Of a DNA stretch of 64,000 nucleotides, positions 52,132 to 60,847 are shown in pieces. Under the pieces are notes generated by a model, which was not told where the DNA came from, searched no databases, and worked only from the letters and a program-made list of their open reading frames with translations. Source of the DNA: HKCCE3408 sp038530555 (GTDB taxonomy: Bacteria; Pseudomonadota; Alphaproteobacteria; Rhodobacterales; Rhodobacteraceae); contig JBCBCN010000010.1 of NCBI GenBank assembly GCA_038530555.1, positions 1 through 64,000 of the forward strand, in the 5' to 3' direction. Position numbers and translations under genes: made by a program. The number at the start of each line of letters is the position of its first letter. Position 1 is the stretch's first letter.

Positions 52132-53112
52132 ATGAGCGAGGCCCAGCAAAGACCAGATCGTGCGGAAGCCTCGGCAGGTCAGGTCGCGGATGCCTACACC
52201 GGCAATTGGGTCGATCGCTTGGCCCCTGCCCCGACCCGTCCCTATCTGAGGCTGTCGAGGGCGGATCGGCCCATCGGCACATGGCTGTTGCTGCTGCCGT
52301 GTTGGTGGGGCCTGGCGCTTGCCATGGGTGCCGATGGGCAAGTGTCGCTAATGGATGCCTGGATCGCCATCGGCTGTGCTCTGGGCGCGTTCCTGATGCG
52401 CGGCGCGGGTTGCACGTGGAATGACATCACCGACCGCGATTTTGATGCCGCCGTCGCCCGCACCCGTTCAAGGCCGATCCCCTCGGGTCAGGTGACCCCA
52501 CGCCAAGCCTTGCTCTGGCTGATCGCGCAGAGCCTGATCGCCTTCGTGATCCTACTGACCTTCGAACCGGCAGCGATCTGGATGGGCATCATCTCGCTGC
52601 TGCCGGTTGTGATCTATCCGTTCGCCAAGCGCTTCACGTGGTGGCCGCAGGTGTTTTTGGGCATCGCATTCAATTGGGGCGCGCTTTTGGCTTGGACTGC
52701 GCATAGCGGGAGCCTCTCGGTCGCGCCTGTCCTTCTCTACGGCGCGGGCATCGCCTGGACGCTGTTCTATGACACTATCTATGCGCATCAGGACAAAGAG
52801 GATGACGCGTTGATTGGCGTGCGATCAACGGCCCGCCTTTTTGCGGAGAACACCCGGTCCTGGCTGAGGGCCTTTCTCGTGATCGCCGTGTTGCTGCTCA
52901 TGGCGGCGGCGATCGCGGCGCTGGGGCCCAACGGCAATCCGCTGAGCATGGTGATCGCGCTGGTGGGCATCTGGGCCTTTGGCTGGCATCTGACCTGGCA
53001 GTTGGCGCAACTCGATATCGATGATGCGGATACTTGCATGCGCCTGTTCCGCTCCAACCGCGATGCCGGGCTTTTGGTTGCGCTCTTTTTCGCTGTTGCC
53101 GTTTTCGTCTAG
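52132..53112 (+). CDS. ubiA: 4-hydroxybenzoate polyprenyltransferase
   Basis: A 326-residue UbiA-family membrane enzyme that prenylates 4-hydroxybenzoate in ubiquinone synthesis. Both Asp-rich sites are intact: NDITDRDFDAAVARTRSRPI (about 101-120) and YDTIYAHQDKEDD (about 212-224). These bind magnesium and prenyl diphosphate. Eight or nine helices are visible after a ~40-residue cytoplasmic start. It may be linked functionally to COQ9 at 30.8-31.5 kb. Confidence 0.95.
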   Translation: MSEAQQRPDRAEASAGQVADAYTGNWVDRLAPAPTRPYLRLSRADRPIGTWLLLLPCWWGLALAMGADGQVSLMDAWIAIGCALGAFLMRGAGCTWNDITDRDFDAAVARTRSRPIPSGQVTPRQALLWLIAQSLIAFVILLTFEPAAIWMGIISLLPVVIYPFAKRFTWWPQVFLGIAFNWGALLAWTAHSGSLSVAPVLLYGAGIAWTLFYDTIYAHQDKEDDALIGVRSTARLFAENTRSWLRAFLVIAVLLLMAAAIAALGPNGNPLSMVIALVGIWAFGWHLTWQLAQLDIDDADTCMRLFRSNRDAGLLVALFFAVAVFV

Positions 53113-53169
53113 TGGACAAGGCCCAAGCCACGCGGTAGCCAAGACCAAAGCCAACAAGGCAAGCAGGAC

Positions 53170-55110
53170 ATGGCAATTACAGGCTATTCTATGCTCAGCA
53201 TCGCGGCCTTCGCAGCCGCGGGTATTGCCAGCGTGGCGATGGCGTCGTTCGCAGCAACGCGTATTGAGGAACGCTCGGCCGAAGACGTCACAGCCGCTAT
53301 GCAGGACGCCTCTCTAGACTGGGTCGATGTCTCGGTCGACGGGCTCAATGTGACCCTATCCGGCACGGCCCCGACCGAGGCGCAGCGCTTTCGCGCCACC
53401 TCCCTTGCGCGCAGCATCGTCGATGATGGCCGGGTGATCGTTCGCCTTGATGTCGCCGCCCCCGACACAATCACACCACCGTCGTTTCAGCTTGAGATGC
53501 TCCGCAATGGCGATGGTCTATCGCTAATCGGTCTTGTGCCTGATGCTTTGGGTGACGGGGGCGTGGCAGAACGCCTAAGCGCCGTGACCGAGGGGATAGA
53601 CGTCGTCGATCTGGTCGACAGTGCCGATTACGCTGTGCCTGAGGGCTGGGAGGTCGCGCTGGATTACGGCCTTTCGGCGATCCTGGAGCTGCCTCGGTCC
53701 AAGGTCTCGGTCTATTCCGACCGCGTCGAGATCGAGGCCGTGAGCGAGAGCCAACAGCAACGCGATGCGCTCTTGGCGTCGCTGCGCTCGGCTCAGCCCG
53801 ACGGGATCGAGATCCTACTCGATATCTCAGCGCCCCGGCCGGTGATTGCGCCGTTCTCTCTTCGCTTCGTGCTGGACGAAGACGGCGCGCGCTTTGAGGA
53901 TTGCTCGGCCGAGACGGATGCGGGTCGCGCGCGGATACTTGCATCGGCCGCAGAGCTTGGCGTGCCGGAGGATGCAGATTGCGCGATCGGTCTTGGCATG
54001 CCCTCGCCGCAATGGCCGCAGGCTGTTTCTCAAGCGCTGGCGGCCCTAGGGGAGATCGGCACCGGCACGGTCAGTTTCTCGGACGCGGATATCAGCCTGA
54101 TCGCGGGTCCGCGCACCGAACAAGACCTGTTCGACCGCGTGATCGGAGACCTGGAAGCTGACCTGCCGGAGGTGTTTTCCCTGCGCGCCGTATTGCCCGC
54201 TACGCCCGATCCCAACACCACCGCCCAAGGCCCCGCTCAGTTTTCTGCCGAGCTTAACGAAGAGGGCATGATCGAGTTGCGCGGGCGCCTGCCTGATGAC
54301 CGGATCGAGGCCGCGGTTCTCAGCTTTGCGCAGGCCGAGTTCGGTCATAGCAATGTCCGCCTTGCCACGCGGCAGGTGGAGGATCTGCCCACGGAATGGT
54401 CCGTGCGCGTCTTGGCCGGTCTGGCGGCGTTAGGTGTCCTCAACTCCGGGAGCTTGCAGGTCGAGCCCGAGATGGTGCGGCTGAGCGGTGAAACCGGAAG
54501 TCAGACCGCCCTGTCGGACGCGTCGCGAATCCTGGCCGAGCGCTTGGGCGACACGGCCTCCTTCGATCTGGACATCACCTATATCGAAGAGCTTGACCCG
54601 GCCTCCGCCATCCCGACCGAGGCCGAATGTGTGGCGCGTCTGAATGGCATTCTCGACGAAACCAAAATCTCGTTCGATCCCGGCTCAGTTGAGATCAATG
54701 AAGAGGCCGCGCTTGTGCTGGACGCCATCGCAGAAGTGCTGCCCGATTGTCGGCATGTCGAGATGGAAATCGGCGGTCATACCGACAGCCAAGGCCGTGA
54801 GAGCATGAATGCGCGGCTAAGCCAGGCGCGCGCAGATGCCGTGTTGAACGGCCTTTTGGGTCGCAATATTCTGATAGGGAACCTGTCGTCTCGTGGCTAT
54901 GGCGAAAGCCGCCCGATCGCCGACAACGAAACCGAAGAAGGCCGCGAGGCCAATCGCCGGATCGAGTTCCGCCTTTTGGCCGAGGTGATCGAAGCGGCGG
55001 CAGAGGCAGAAGTCGCCGAGCGGAACGAGACCCTGCTTGCCGTAAGGCCAGTACCGCGCCCGGACAGGGCCGCGGAAGAGAGTGACGCCGAGGGGGCGGA
55101 CAATGAATAG
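53170..55110 (+). CDS. OmpA-family protein with BON-like repeats
   Basis: A 646-residue envelope protein. An N-terminal hydrophobic segment (about 6-25) is an anchor or signal. Repeated ~70-residue modules resemble BON domains, for example VDVSVDGLNVTLSGTAPTEA near residue 52; others follow to about 480. The C-terminal OmpA-like peptidoglycan-binding domain (about 500-620) has EIGGHTDSQGRESMNARLSQ and RGYGESRPIADN, retaining the residues that bind diaminopimelate. It probably links membrane phospholipid to the cell wall. It overlaps the next small gene by 8 bp. Confidence 0.85.
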   Translation: MAITGYSMLSIAAFAAAGIASVAMASFAATRIEERSAEDVTAAMQDASLDWVDVSVDGLNVTLSGTAPTEAQRFRATSLARSIVDDGRVIVRLDVAAPDTITPPSFQLEMLRNGDGLSLIGLVPDALGDGGVAERLSAVTEGIDVVDLVDSADYAVPEGWEVALDYGLSAILELPRSKVSVYSDRVEIEAVSESQQQRDALLASLRSAQPDGIEILLDISAPRPVIAPFSLRFVLDEDGARFEDCSAETDAGRARILASAAELGVPEDADCAIGLGMPSPQWPQAVSQALAALGEIGTGTVSFSDADISLIAGPRTEQDLFDRVIGDLEADLPEVFSLRAVLPATPDPNTTAQGPAQFSAELNEEGMIELRGRLPDDRIEAAVLSFAQAEFGHSNVRLATRQVEDLPTEWSVRVLAGLAALGVLNSGSLQVEPEMVRLSGETGSQTALSDASRILAERLGDTASFDLDITYIEELDPASAIPTEAECVARLNGILDETKISFDPGSVEINEEAALVLDAIAEVLPDCRHVEMEIGGHTDSQGRESMNARLSQARADAVLNGLLGRNILIGNLSSRGYGESRPIADNETEEGREANRRIEFRLLAEVIEAAAEAEVAERNETLLAVRPVPRPDRAAEESDAEGADNE

Positions 55111-55477
55111 AACCGAATTCATAATCGCCGTGGCAGCGATCCTGTTTGTGGTGTTCTGCCTTGGTTGGTTCGCCCATTGGCTGGTCCAACGCTTTTCCAA
55201 GGTCAGCGCCGCCGATATGTCCGAACTCGACGAAATGGCCAGCAAATTGCATGAGGCCGAGGACACGCGCGATCAAGCGGTCGCTTACCTCCAGCAGCGT
55301 GAGGGCGAGCTTAGCAATCAATTGACCCAGACCGAGGCGGAATTGGCCGCAGCGATGGAAGGGCTTCGGGACGCCCGTGGTGAGGCAGAGGAATTACGCG
55401 CCTATATCGAGCGGGTCAGCCAGCCCGAAATCGTCGATGTCGCCGAAAGCGAGACGCAAGCCAGCGCAGACCGGTAA
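55103..55477 (+). CDS. Small single-span coiled-coil membrane protein
   Basis: A 124-residue protein. One transmembrane helix (about 6-28, FIIAVAAILFVVFCLGWFAH) is followed by an acidic coiled coil (about 40-105) with ELDEMASKLHEAEDTRDQAV. Its start lies inside the OmpA/BON gene, so the two are coupled. This looks like a partner protein for the OmpA/BON product, but no family is recognised. Confidence 0.75.
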   Translation: MNRTEFIIAVAAILFVVFCLGWFAHWLVQRFSKVSAADMSELDEMASKLHEAEDTRDQAVAYLQQREGELSNQLTQTEAELAAAMEGLRDARGEAEELRAYIERVSQPEIVDVAESETQASADR

Positions 55478-55499
55478 GCCCAGGCGCCTGTACCACTGA

Positions 55500-55952
55500 T
55501 TACGAGCTTTCCCAGCGTTTCAGTGCCTTCGCGTCACGGCCATGGGCCTCGACCCAAGCCTCTCCTGCCTTTCGGATCTCTTTTTTCCAAAACGGCGCGT
55601 TGGATTTCAGGGTGTCCATCAGGAAATCCGCCCCCTTAAAGGCCGCTTCGCGGTGGGGCGACGCTGTGGCCACCATCACAATTGGCTCGGACACTGCCAA
55701 ACGGCCGTAGCGGTGGATCAAAAGGGCGTCGCTTAACTCGAAACGCGTAATCGCCCGCTCCCGCAGATCTTTCAGCGCGCGTTCGGTCATGCCAGGATAG
55801 TGCTCGATCTCCAGGGCGATCAGATCGCCCTCAGGGCTCTGCCGCACGAGGCCGGTGAAACTGACCACCGCGCCAACATCGGAGAGGCCAACGGAAAACG
55901 CGTCCAGCTCCACACCCGCGTCAAACGCCTCAGTTTGGACCCGAACGCGCAC
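55500..55952 (-). CDS. moaE: Molybdopterin synthase large subunit
   Basis: A 150-residue catalytic subunit that converts precursor Z to molybdopterin with sulfur from MoaD. The active-site region MDTLKSNAPFWKKEIRKAGE contains the two conserved lysines, and the GLVR and HPGM-like (EHYPGM) segments are typical. It starts with GTG, directly after the MoaD stop without a gap. Last gene of uvrC-pgsA-moaD-moaE. Confidence 0.94.
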   Translation of the reverse strand: MRVRVQTEAFDAGVELDAFSVGLSDVGAVVSFTGLVRQSPEGDLIALEIEHYPGMTERALKDLRERAITRFELSDALLIHRYGRLAVSEPIVMVATASPHREAAFKGADFLMDTLKSNAPFWKKEIRKAGEAWVEAHGRDAKALKRWESS

Positions 55953-56201
55953 TCATCCCCCGGTCATAGGCGGAAAAAACGCCACTTCGCGGGCGCCCAC
56001 GAGGGATCCATCGAACTCTACTACCGTTTGATCCACCGCCACGCGAATGCCGCTGAGATCGGCGAAGACGTGGTCATAGGGGGCGCCGCGCAAACGCAAC
56101 TCCTGGATCAAGCTCGAGACATCTTTAGCGCCGCTGGCAAAGCTCTCGCCGTTCAGGCCGATGCGTTCCCGGATCCAAGCGAAGTAGCGCAGCTCGATCA
56201 T
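55953..56201 (-). CDS. moaD: Molybdopterin synthase sulfur carrier subunit
   Basis: An 82-residue ubiquitin-like protein ending in the required Gly-Gly (FFPPMTGG). The terminal glycine is thiocarboxylated and donates sulfur to MoaE. The start MIELRYFAWIRERIGLNGE is characteristic. One base separates it from the pgsA stop. Confidence 0.94.
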   Translation of the reverse strand: MIELRYFAWIRERIGLNGESFASGAKDVSSLIQELRLRGAPYDHVFADLSGIRVAVDQTVVEFDGSLVGAREVAFFPPMTGG

Positions 56202-56202
56202 C

Positions 56203-56865
56203 TCAGCCGTCCTTCACGTAGGGCCATGCCTTGCGGAAATAATCCGCGCCGGTGATCAGCGTCAGCGCGGCGGCCAGCCAGATCAAAACCAAACCGCTGT
56301 AATGCGAATACCAAAAGCCGGAATATATTTGCTGCAGGCCGAGGGGGTCTTCGACGCTCCCCTCCAGGATCTGCGCGACCAAATCCGGGCCCATGCCATA
56401 GGTCCACATGCCGAAATAGTGTTCGAACAGCCCGCGCGAAAACAACACCGCGATCGCAACCATCTGAACTGTGGTTTTCCATTTGGCCAAAGTTGTCACT
56501 TTGAGCGTTCCGGCGGTATCGCCCAGAAACTCACGCAGACCGGACACGAAAGCCTCACGGAACAGGATCAGCGCAGCCGGGACCATGATCCAGAAGTTCG
56601 GGCCCAGAAGTCCGATAAGGACTGCAAGCGCGATAATCACCATGGCCTTGTCGGCGATCGGGTCAAGCATTGCGCCGAACTTGCTCTCCATGCCCCAGGC
56701 GCGGGCCAGCCGCCCATCGAGCCAGTCGGTGGCGGCGGCTGAGACGAACAGGACCAAAGCCAACCAATCGGCCCAGGGCCGCGCTACGCTGACGAAAACG
56801 ATGGCCAAAGCGGGCGCCGCCAAAAGCCGCAGTACGGTCAGAGTATTTGGAATGGTCCAGCGCAT
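56203..56865 (-). CDS. pgsA: CDP-diacylglycerol--glycerol-3-phosphate 3-phosphatidyltransferase
   Basis: A 220-residue membrane enzyme for phosphatidylglycerol synthesis. I use ATG 56865 because the product then begins MRWTIPNTLTVLRLLAAPAL, the usual PgsA start; starts at 56907 and 56925 exist upstream. The signature TDWLDGRLAR then MESKFGAMLDPIADK gives the full DG..AR(x8)G...D...D pattern. Four to five helices follow. It is downstream of uvrC, as in many proteobacteria. Confidence 0.94.
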   Translation of the reverse strand: MRWTIPNTLTVLRLLAAPALAIVFVSVARPWADWLALVLFVSAAATDWLDGRLARAWGMESKFGAMLDPIADKAMVIIALAVLIGLLGPNFWIMVPAALILFREAFVSGLREFLGDTAGTLKVTTLAKWKTTVQMVAIAVLFSRGLFEHYFGMWTYGMGPDLVAQILEGSVEDPLGLQQIYSGFWYSHYSGLVLIWLAAALTLITGADYFRKAWPYVKDG

Positions 56866-56921
56866 ATGCGTGTCGTAGCTCAGCCATCGCGCGCCGAAAA
56901 GAGGCATGGCGCCGAACCGGC

Positions 56922-58802
56922 TCAACCCCGCTCGTGAAAAAAGCCGTAGATGCTCTCGGCCATGGCATCAGAAATACCGTCGACGGCCTTCAAATCGGCA
57001 AGCGCTGCGCGGGACACCGCCTTGGCTGAACCGAAATGCGTAAGCAGCGCGCGTTTGCGGGTCGCGCCCACGCCGGGCACTTCATCGAGCGGCGTTGCCC
57101 CGATGGCTTTCGAGCGCTTTTGCCGGTGGGCGCCGATCGCGAAGCGGTGCGCCTCGTCGCGCATACGCTGAATAAAATACAAAACCGGATCGTTGCGCGG
57201 CAGCGAGAAGGCTCGACGCCCGCGGCGGTGAAACTCTTCCTTACCGGCGTCACGATCGACGCCTTTGGCGACCCCAACGAAAGGCACATTCCCTATGTCC
57301 AGAGCGTCCATGATCTCGGCCACGGCACTGACCTGGCCCGCTCCGCCATCGATCAAGAGTAGGTCGGGCCACATGCCGCCCGTCCGCTCAGGGTCTTCCT
57401 TGACCAAGCGTTTAAAGCGACGGTTCAGCACTTCCTTCATCATGCCGAAATCATCGCCTGGCGTAAGATCTTCACCCTTGATGTTGAACTTGCGGTATTG
57501 CGCCTTTTCGAAGCCTTCGGCGCCCGCCACGACCATGGCGCCGACTGCAAAGGCGCCCTGGATGTGCGAATTGTCGTAGATCTCGATGCGGTTGGGCGCC
57601 TCAGGCAGGTCAAACGCCTCGGCGATACCCTTAAGGAGCTTGGCTTGGCTGGCACTCTCGGCGAGCTTGCGTTCAAGCGATTGGGTCGCGTTGCGGGCCG
57701 CGCCTTGTACTAGTTCCGCCTTTTCGCCGCGCTGGGGAACCAAAAGCTCAACCTTTCGTCCAAGCTTCGCTGTCAATGCCTCTGCCATCAAATCGGCGTC
57801 GTCGATCCCGTGGCTCAACAGGATCTGCCGGGGCGGGTCTTTGTCGTCGTAGAACTGACCCAGAAACGCCTGCATCACTTCGGCCGGGCTGACGTCATGG
57901 CCGACCCTGGGATAATAGTCGCGATTGCCCCAGTTCTGATTGGCACGGATGAAAAAAACCTGCACGCAGGCCTGGCCGCCCTGAAGATGAAGCGCGATGA
58001 TGTCAGCCTCGGTGACGCCGCGTGGATTGATGCCTTGGTTCGTCTGCACCTGGGTAAGGGCGCGGATCCGGTCGCGGAGGGCCGCCGCGCGTTCAAACTC
58101 CAAATCCTCAGACGCCGCTTCCATCTCACGCTTGAGGATGTCTTGGGCTTCGGTCGATCGTCCAGTGAGGAAATCATCGGCGGCTTTGACGAGATTGGCG
58201 TAGTCTTCTTTGCTGATCTTGCCGCCGCAGGGGCCGGCACAGCGCTTAAGATGATAATTGAGGCAGGGACGGTTTCCGGCCTCAACCTCGCGATCGGTGC
58301 AGCTTCGCAGCAAGAACACCTTTTGCAATGTGTTGAGCGTCCGATTGACTGCGCCTGCGCTGGCGAAGGGGCCGTAATAGCGCCCCTTGCGAACCTTGGC
58401 ACCGCGATGCTTCTCGACCCGAGGGAAGTCATGTTCGGTCGAAATAAAGATATAGGGGAAGGATTTATCGTCGCGCAGCAGCACGTTGTATTTCGGTTTG
58501 AGCTGCTTGATCAGGTTCTGCTCAAGCAACAGCGCCTCGGTTTCGGTCGCGGTCGTCAGAAACATCATTGAGGCCGTCTCGCGGATCATACGAGCGATCC
58601 GAGGCGTGTGGCCCGTTTCCTTTGTGTAGCTGCTGACGCGCTTTTTCAACGCGCGCGCCTTGCCGACATAAAGCACCCGGGATTGGTCATCGAGCATTCG
58701 GTAAACGCCGGGTGAATTGTCCAGAGATGCAATATAGCTCTGGATCACCTCAGCGCCTGGCGCTGAGCCTTTCGACGGAGTGTCATCGGTTTCAGACGTC
58801 AT
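56922..58802 (-). CDS. uvrC: Excinuclease ABC subunit C
   Basis: A 626-residue dual-incision nuclease of nucleotide excision repair. The GIY-YIG domain (about 25-105) has NSPGVYRM and YVGKARALKKRVSSY. A Cys-rich segment (RSCTDREVEAGNRPCLNYHL) and the UvrB-binding UVR motif lie in the middle. The RNase H-like domain near 420-540 contains EIYDNSHIQGAFAVGAMVV and DLLLIDGGAGQVSAV. The C-terminal (HhH)2 domain ends the protein. It has its own long AT-rich upstream region. Confidence 0.97.
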   Translation of the reverse strand: MTSETDDTPSKGSAPGAEVIQSYIASLDNSPGVYRMLDDQSRVLYVGKARALKKRVSSYTKETGHTPRIARMIRETASMMFLTTATETEALLLEQNLIKQLKPKYNVLLRDDKSFPYIFISTEHDFPRVEKHRGAKVRKGRYYGPFASAGAVNRTLNTLQKVFLLRSCTDREVEAGNRPCLNYHLKRCAGPCGGKISKEDYANLVKAADDFLTGRSTEAQDILKREMEAASEDLEFERAAALRDRIRALTQVQTNQGINPRGVTEADIIALHLQGGQACVQVFFIRANQNWGNRDYYPRVGHDVSPAEVMQAFLGQFYDDKDPPRQILLSHGIDDADLMAEALTAKLGRKVELLVPQRGEKAELVQGAARNATQSLERKLAESASQAKLLKGIAEAFDLPEAPNRIEIYDNSHIQGAFAVGAMVVAGAEGFEKAQYRKFNIKGEDLTPGDDFGMMKEVLNRRFKRLVKEDPERTGGMWPDLLLIDGGAGQVSAVAEIMDALDIGNVPFVGVAKGVDRDAGKEEFHRRGRRAFSLPRNDPVLYFIQRMRDEAHRFAIGAHRQKRSKAIGATPLDEVPGVGATRKRALLTHFGSAKAVSRAALADLKAVDGISDAMAESIYGFFHERG

Positions 58803-59111
58803 GTTTCCGTGTCAGTCGATTCTTCGCTCGCTGCATCTTGAAGCGGCCGCGCGCAAGTCAAAAGGGATCCACCGAAATTGTGGATAACCTTTCGGATAAA
58901 CCCTGGGCATAAAGAATTTCTCGTTTGATTTTCACACTTTCTTAACTTTGCTTAATATCTAGGCATTCGAATTAAGTATATGGTTTTATGAGAGAAAATA
59001 AATTCCTGTCTCATGGAATAATTTCACGTGCCCGCAAAATTTTCTTGGCCAATCGGCAATTGCCTCAGTGGACAATCCGAAAACCGCTGGGCGGAATTGC
59101 CGAATCGACCC
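58803..59111. other. AT-rich intergenic region with a DnaA box
   Basis: This 309 bp gap is the longest in the window and clearly AT-rich between about 58910 and 59060. It holds a perfect DnaA 9-mer, TTATCCACA, on the minus strand (58879-58887), with a second TTATCC element 10 bp away at 58894-58899. A TTAA-N6-TTAA pair lies near 58943-58956, one base short of the CtrA spacing. An inverted repeat ATGAGA/TCTCAT is at 58988-59014, and GANTC sites are at 58818 and 59102. It must contain the uvrC promoter; I see no convincing gene. Confidence 0.55.
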
Positions 59112-59705
59112 TCATTCTGCGGTTGGGTCCGCCAAGTCGACCGCAAGCAGTTCTCCCGTCACAGGCTCAGCTGAAATTAGGTAATTCAACGCTGCAGCAA
59201 GATCATCGCCGCCGTCGGCTTGGCGTCCAGGTTCGGCCGTATAATCTGCCCATCGCGGGTCAACCGCGCGCGGCGGGCAAATCATATTCACCCGCAGCTT
59301 TGGCGCGAATTCCAGGGCGGCCCGCCGCATGCTCGTGTAAAGAAGGTCCGCGGTGCGCGCAGCGGCAAAAGACGCCTCCATGCTGGTCATAGAATTGGCG
59401 TCAGAAACAAGCACGCACTGGGCCGGTGCGCGCCATTCGCCTTGGTCGTCCCTCTCCCGTGGGGGCGCGGCCTGTGACGCGAGCGCGTTGAGAAAGTTGA
59501 AAAACACATCGCATTGGGTTCCGGTTGAGACCTCGTCCGGAAATGGCAGCACAACCAAGAGGGCAACGGATCCGCCATTTCGCATAGAAGCGGCGGGCGC
59601 ATTGTCTGCGCTCACGTTCGACACGGTAAAATCCAGGCCGCGCAGAGCCGCTTCGATGCGCGCGCCCAGGCCATGCCCGGCATTTAAAATCAAGGCGCTT
59701 TTCAA
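59112..59705 (-). CDS. SDR-like protein without canonical catalytic residues
   Basis: A 197-residue Rossmann-type protein. The start is probably TTG 59705, which overlaps the antiporter stop (TTGA); a frame extending to 59837 runs into that gene. The nucleotide loop AGHGLGARIEAAL (near 10) is SDR-like. The Tyr-Lys pair expected near residue 130 is Phe and Arg in SFAAARTADLLYTSM, and ICPP follows the final strand as in SDRs. It is shorter than the usual 240-260 residues. It may be a non-catalytic reductase relative. Confidence 0.7.
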   Translation of the reverse strand: MKSALILNAGHGLGARIEAALRGLDFTVSNVSADNAPAASMRNGGSVALLVVLPFPDEVSTGTQCDVFFNFLNALASQAAPPRERDDQGEWRAPAQCVLVSDANSMTSMEASFAAARTADLLYTSMRRAALEFAPKLRVNMICPPRAVDPRWADYTAEPGRQADGGDDLAAALNYLISAEPVTGELLAVDLADPTAE

Positions 59706-60655
59706 CCGTGGCCCATCAAGGTCAGCGTCAGATAAGCGGCATAGAGCAGCACGAAAACAGCCCCCAATCCCCGACCGATGCCGCGCTTGGCGAAAACGAA
59801 AGGCGCCAGAAGCAGCGACGCGAACAGCATCACCCAAAAATCGATGTGGAAAAATGTCGGATCAACTGGGATCGGGCCAAACAACGCGGCGACGCCGATG
59901 ATGCCAAGAAGGTTGAAGATGTTCGAGCCGATGACATTGCCCAACGCCACATCCGCATGACGTCGCATCGCCGCCACAACACTGGTGGCCAGTTCCGGCA
60001 AGGACGTGCCGATCGCCACAAGCGTCAGCCCGATCACCGTCTCAGAGACGCCGAAAGCGCGCGCGATGAAAACCGAACTGTCGACCAGCAGATCCGCTCC
60101 GAGCGGAAGTCCAATGATGCCTAAGCCCAAATAGAGCCCGATCTTCCACCAAGGCATATCGGGGTCTGCTTCTTCCAGGTCGTCGGCTGCGCTCTCCTGG
60201 CCGCTATGCGCCAAGGCTTCCCGTGCCTGATCGCCCAGGATGTAGGCGAGCCCCGCGAGTAGCACCAAGGCTTGCCACACCCCAAAAACCCCTGTTGCTG
60301 CCAGCGCGATGAAGGCAACGCTGGCGACCATCATCATCAAATAACTGCGCCGTGTGTCAGACGCACTCGGATCGATGCAAGACATGAGGGCGGGCACCCC
60401 CAAGACCAGCAGGACATTCGCCGTGTTCGAACCAACGACATTGCCCAAGGCCAATCCAGGCACGCCCTCAAAGACTGATTGGACCGAGATTAGCAATTCT
60501 GGCGCGGAGGTTCCGAAAGCCACGATCGTCAGACTGACGATCAATGCCGGGATGCCAAGGCGCAGGCTCAGATTGACCGCGCCGCGAACCAACACATCGC
60601 CCGCCAGAAGCAAAATGAGCAACCCCAGGCCAGCCAATAGAAATTGCTCGAGCAT
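59702..60655 (-). CDS. Calcium/sodium antiporter (YrbG/CaCA family)
   Basis: A 317-residue exchanger with about ten helices and two inverted CaCA repeats. The ion-binding motifs are AFGTSAPELLISV (about 47-59) and AIGTSLPELATSVVAA (about 209-224), each followed by GNVVGSN or GNVIGSN. These are the hallmarks of the K-dependent-type YrbG exchangers. It probably exports calcium. Its ATG overlaps the upstream zinc-ribbon stop by one base (TAATG). Confidence 0.94.
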   Translation of the reverse strand: MLEQFLLAGLGLLILLLAGDVLVRGAVNLSLRLGIPALIVSLTIVAFGTSAPELLISVQSVFEGVPGLALGNVVGSNTANVLLVLGVPALMSCIDPSASDTRRSYLMMMVASVAFIALAATGVFGVWQALVLLAGLAYILGDQAREALAHSGQESAADDLEEADPDMPWWKIGLYLGLGIIGLPLGADLLVDSSVFIARAFGVSETVIGLTLVAIGTSLPELATSVVAAMRRHADVALGNVIGSNIFNLLGIIGVAALFGPIPVDPTFFHIDFWVMLFASLLLAPFVFAKRGIGRGLGAVFVLLYAAYLTLTLMGHG

Positions 60656-60846
60656 TAGCCCCCTTCGGAGTCCTGGCAGTGGGCGCAGTGTCCACCCTTC
60701 AAGCTATAGCGCCCGCACTCTTTACACAGTGTTGGCTTGGGCATGCCAGACGGGTCATTCTTGCGCGTGATGCGTGGCAGACGAAGCCTGCCGAACATCG
60801 CGAGCACGGCCATAGCGATCAGGAAAAAGGTGACGATCTTGACCAT
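60655..60846 (-). CDS. Small membrane protein with C-terminal zinc ribbon
   Basis: A 63-residue protein from ATG 60846 (MVKIVTFFLIAMAVLAMFGR). One transmembrane helix covers about residues 4-18. The C-terminus has two CxxC knuckles, CKEC and CAHC (about 43-58), suited to one zinc ion. Frames that start further upstream run into sohB and are not preferred. It lies 1 bp after the sohB stop and is coupled to the antiporter. No family name is recognised. Confidence 0.75.
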   Translation of the reverse strand: MVKIVTFFLIAMAVLAMFGRLRLPRITRKNDPSGMPKPTLCKECGRYSLKGGHCAHCQDSEGG

Positions 60847-60847
60847 T

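Noticed and set aside
57810..58571. A 253-codon plus-strand frame inside uvrC
   Set aside because: Antisense to uvrC, whose catalytic motifs account for this DNA.
58988..59392. A plus-strand frame starting in the AT-rich gap (MRENKFLSHG...)
   Set aside because: The first ~35 codons are in the gap but lack a ribosome site, and the rest is antisense to the SDR-like gene; no homology is evident.
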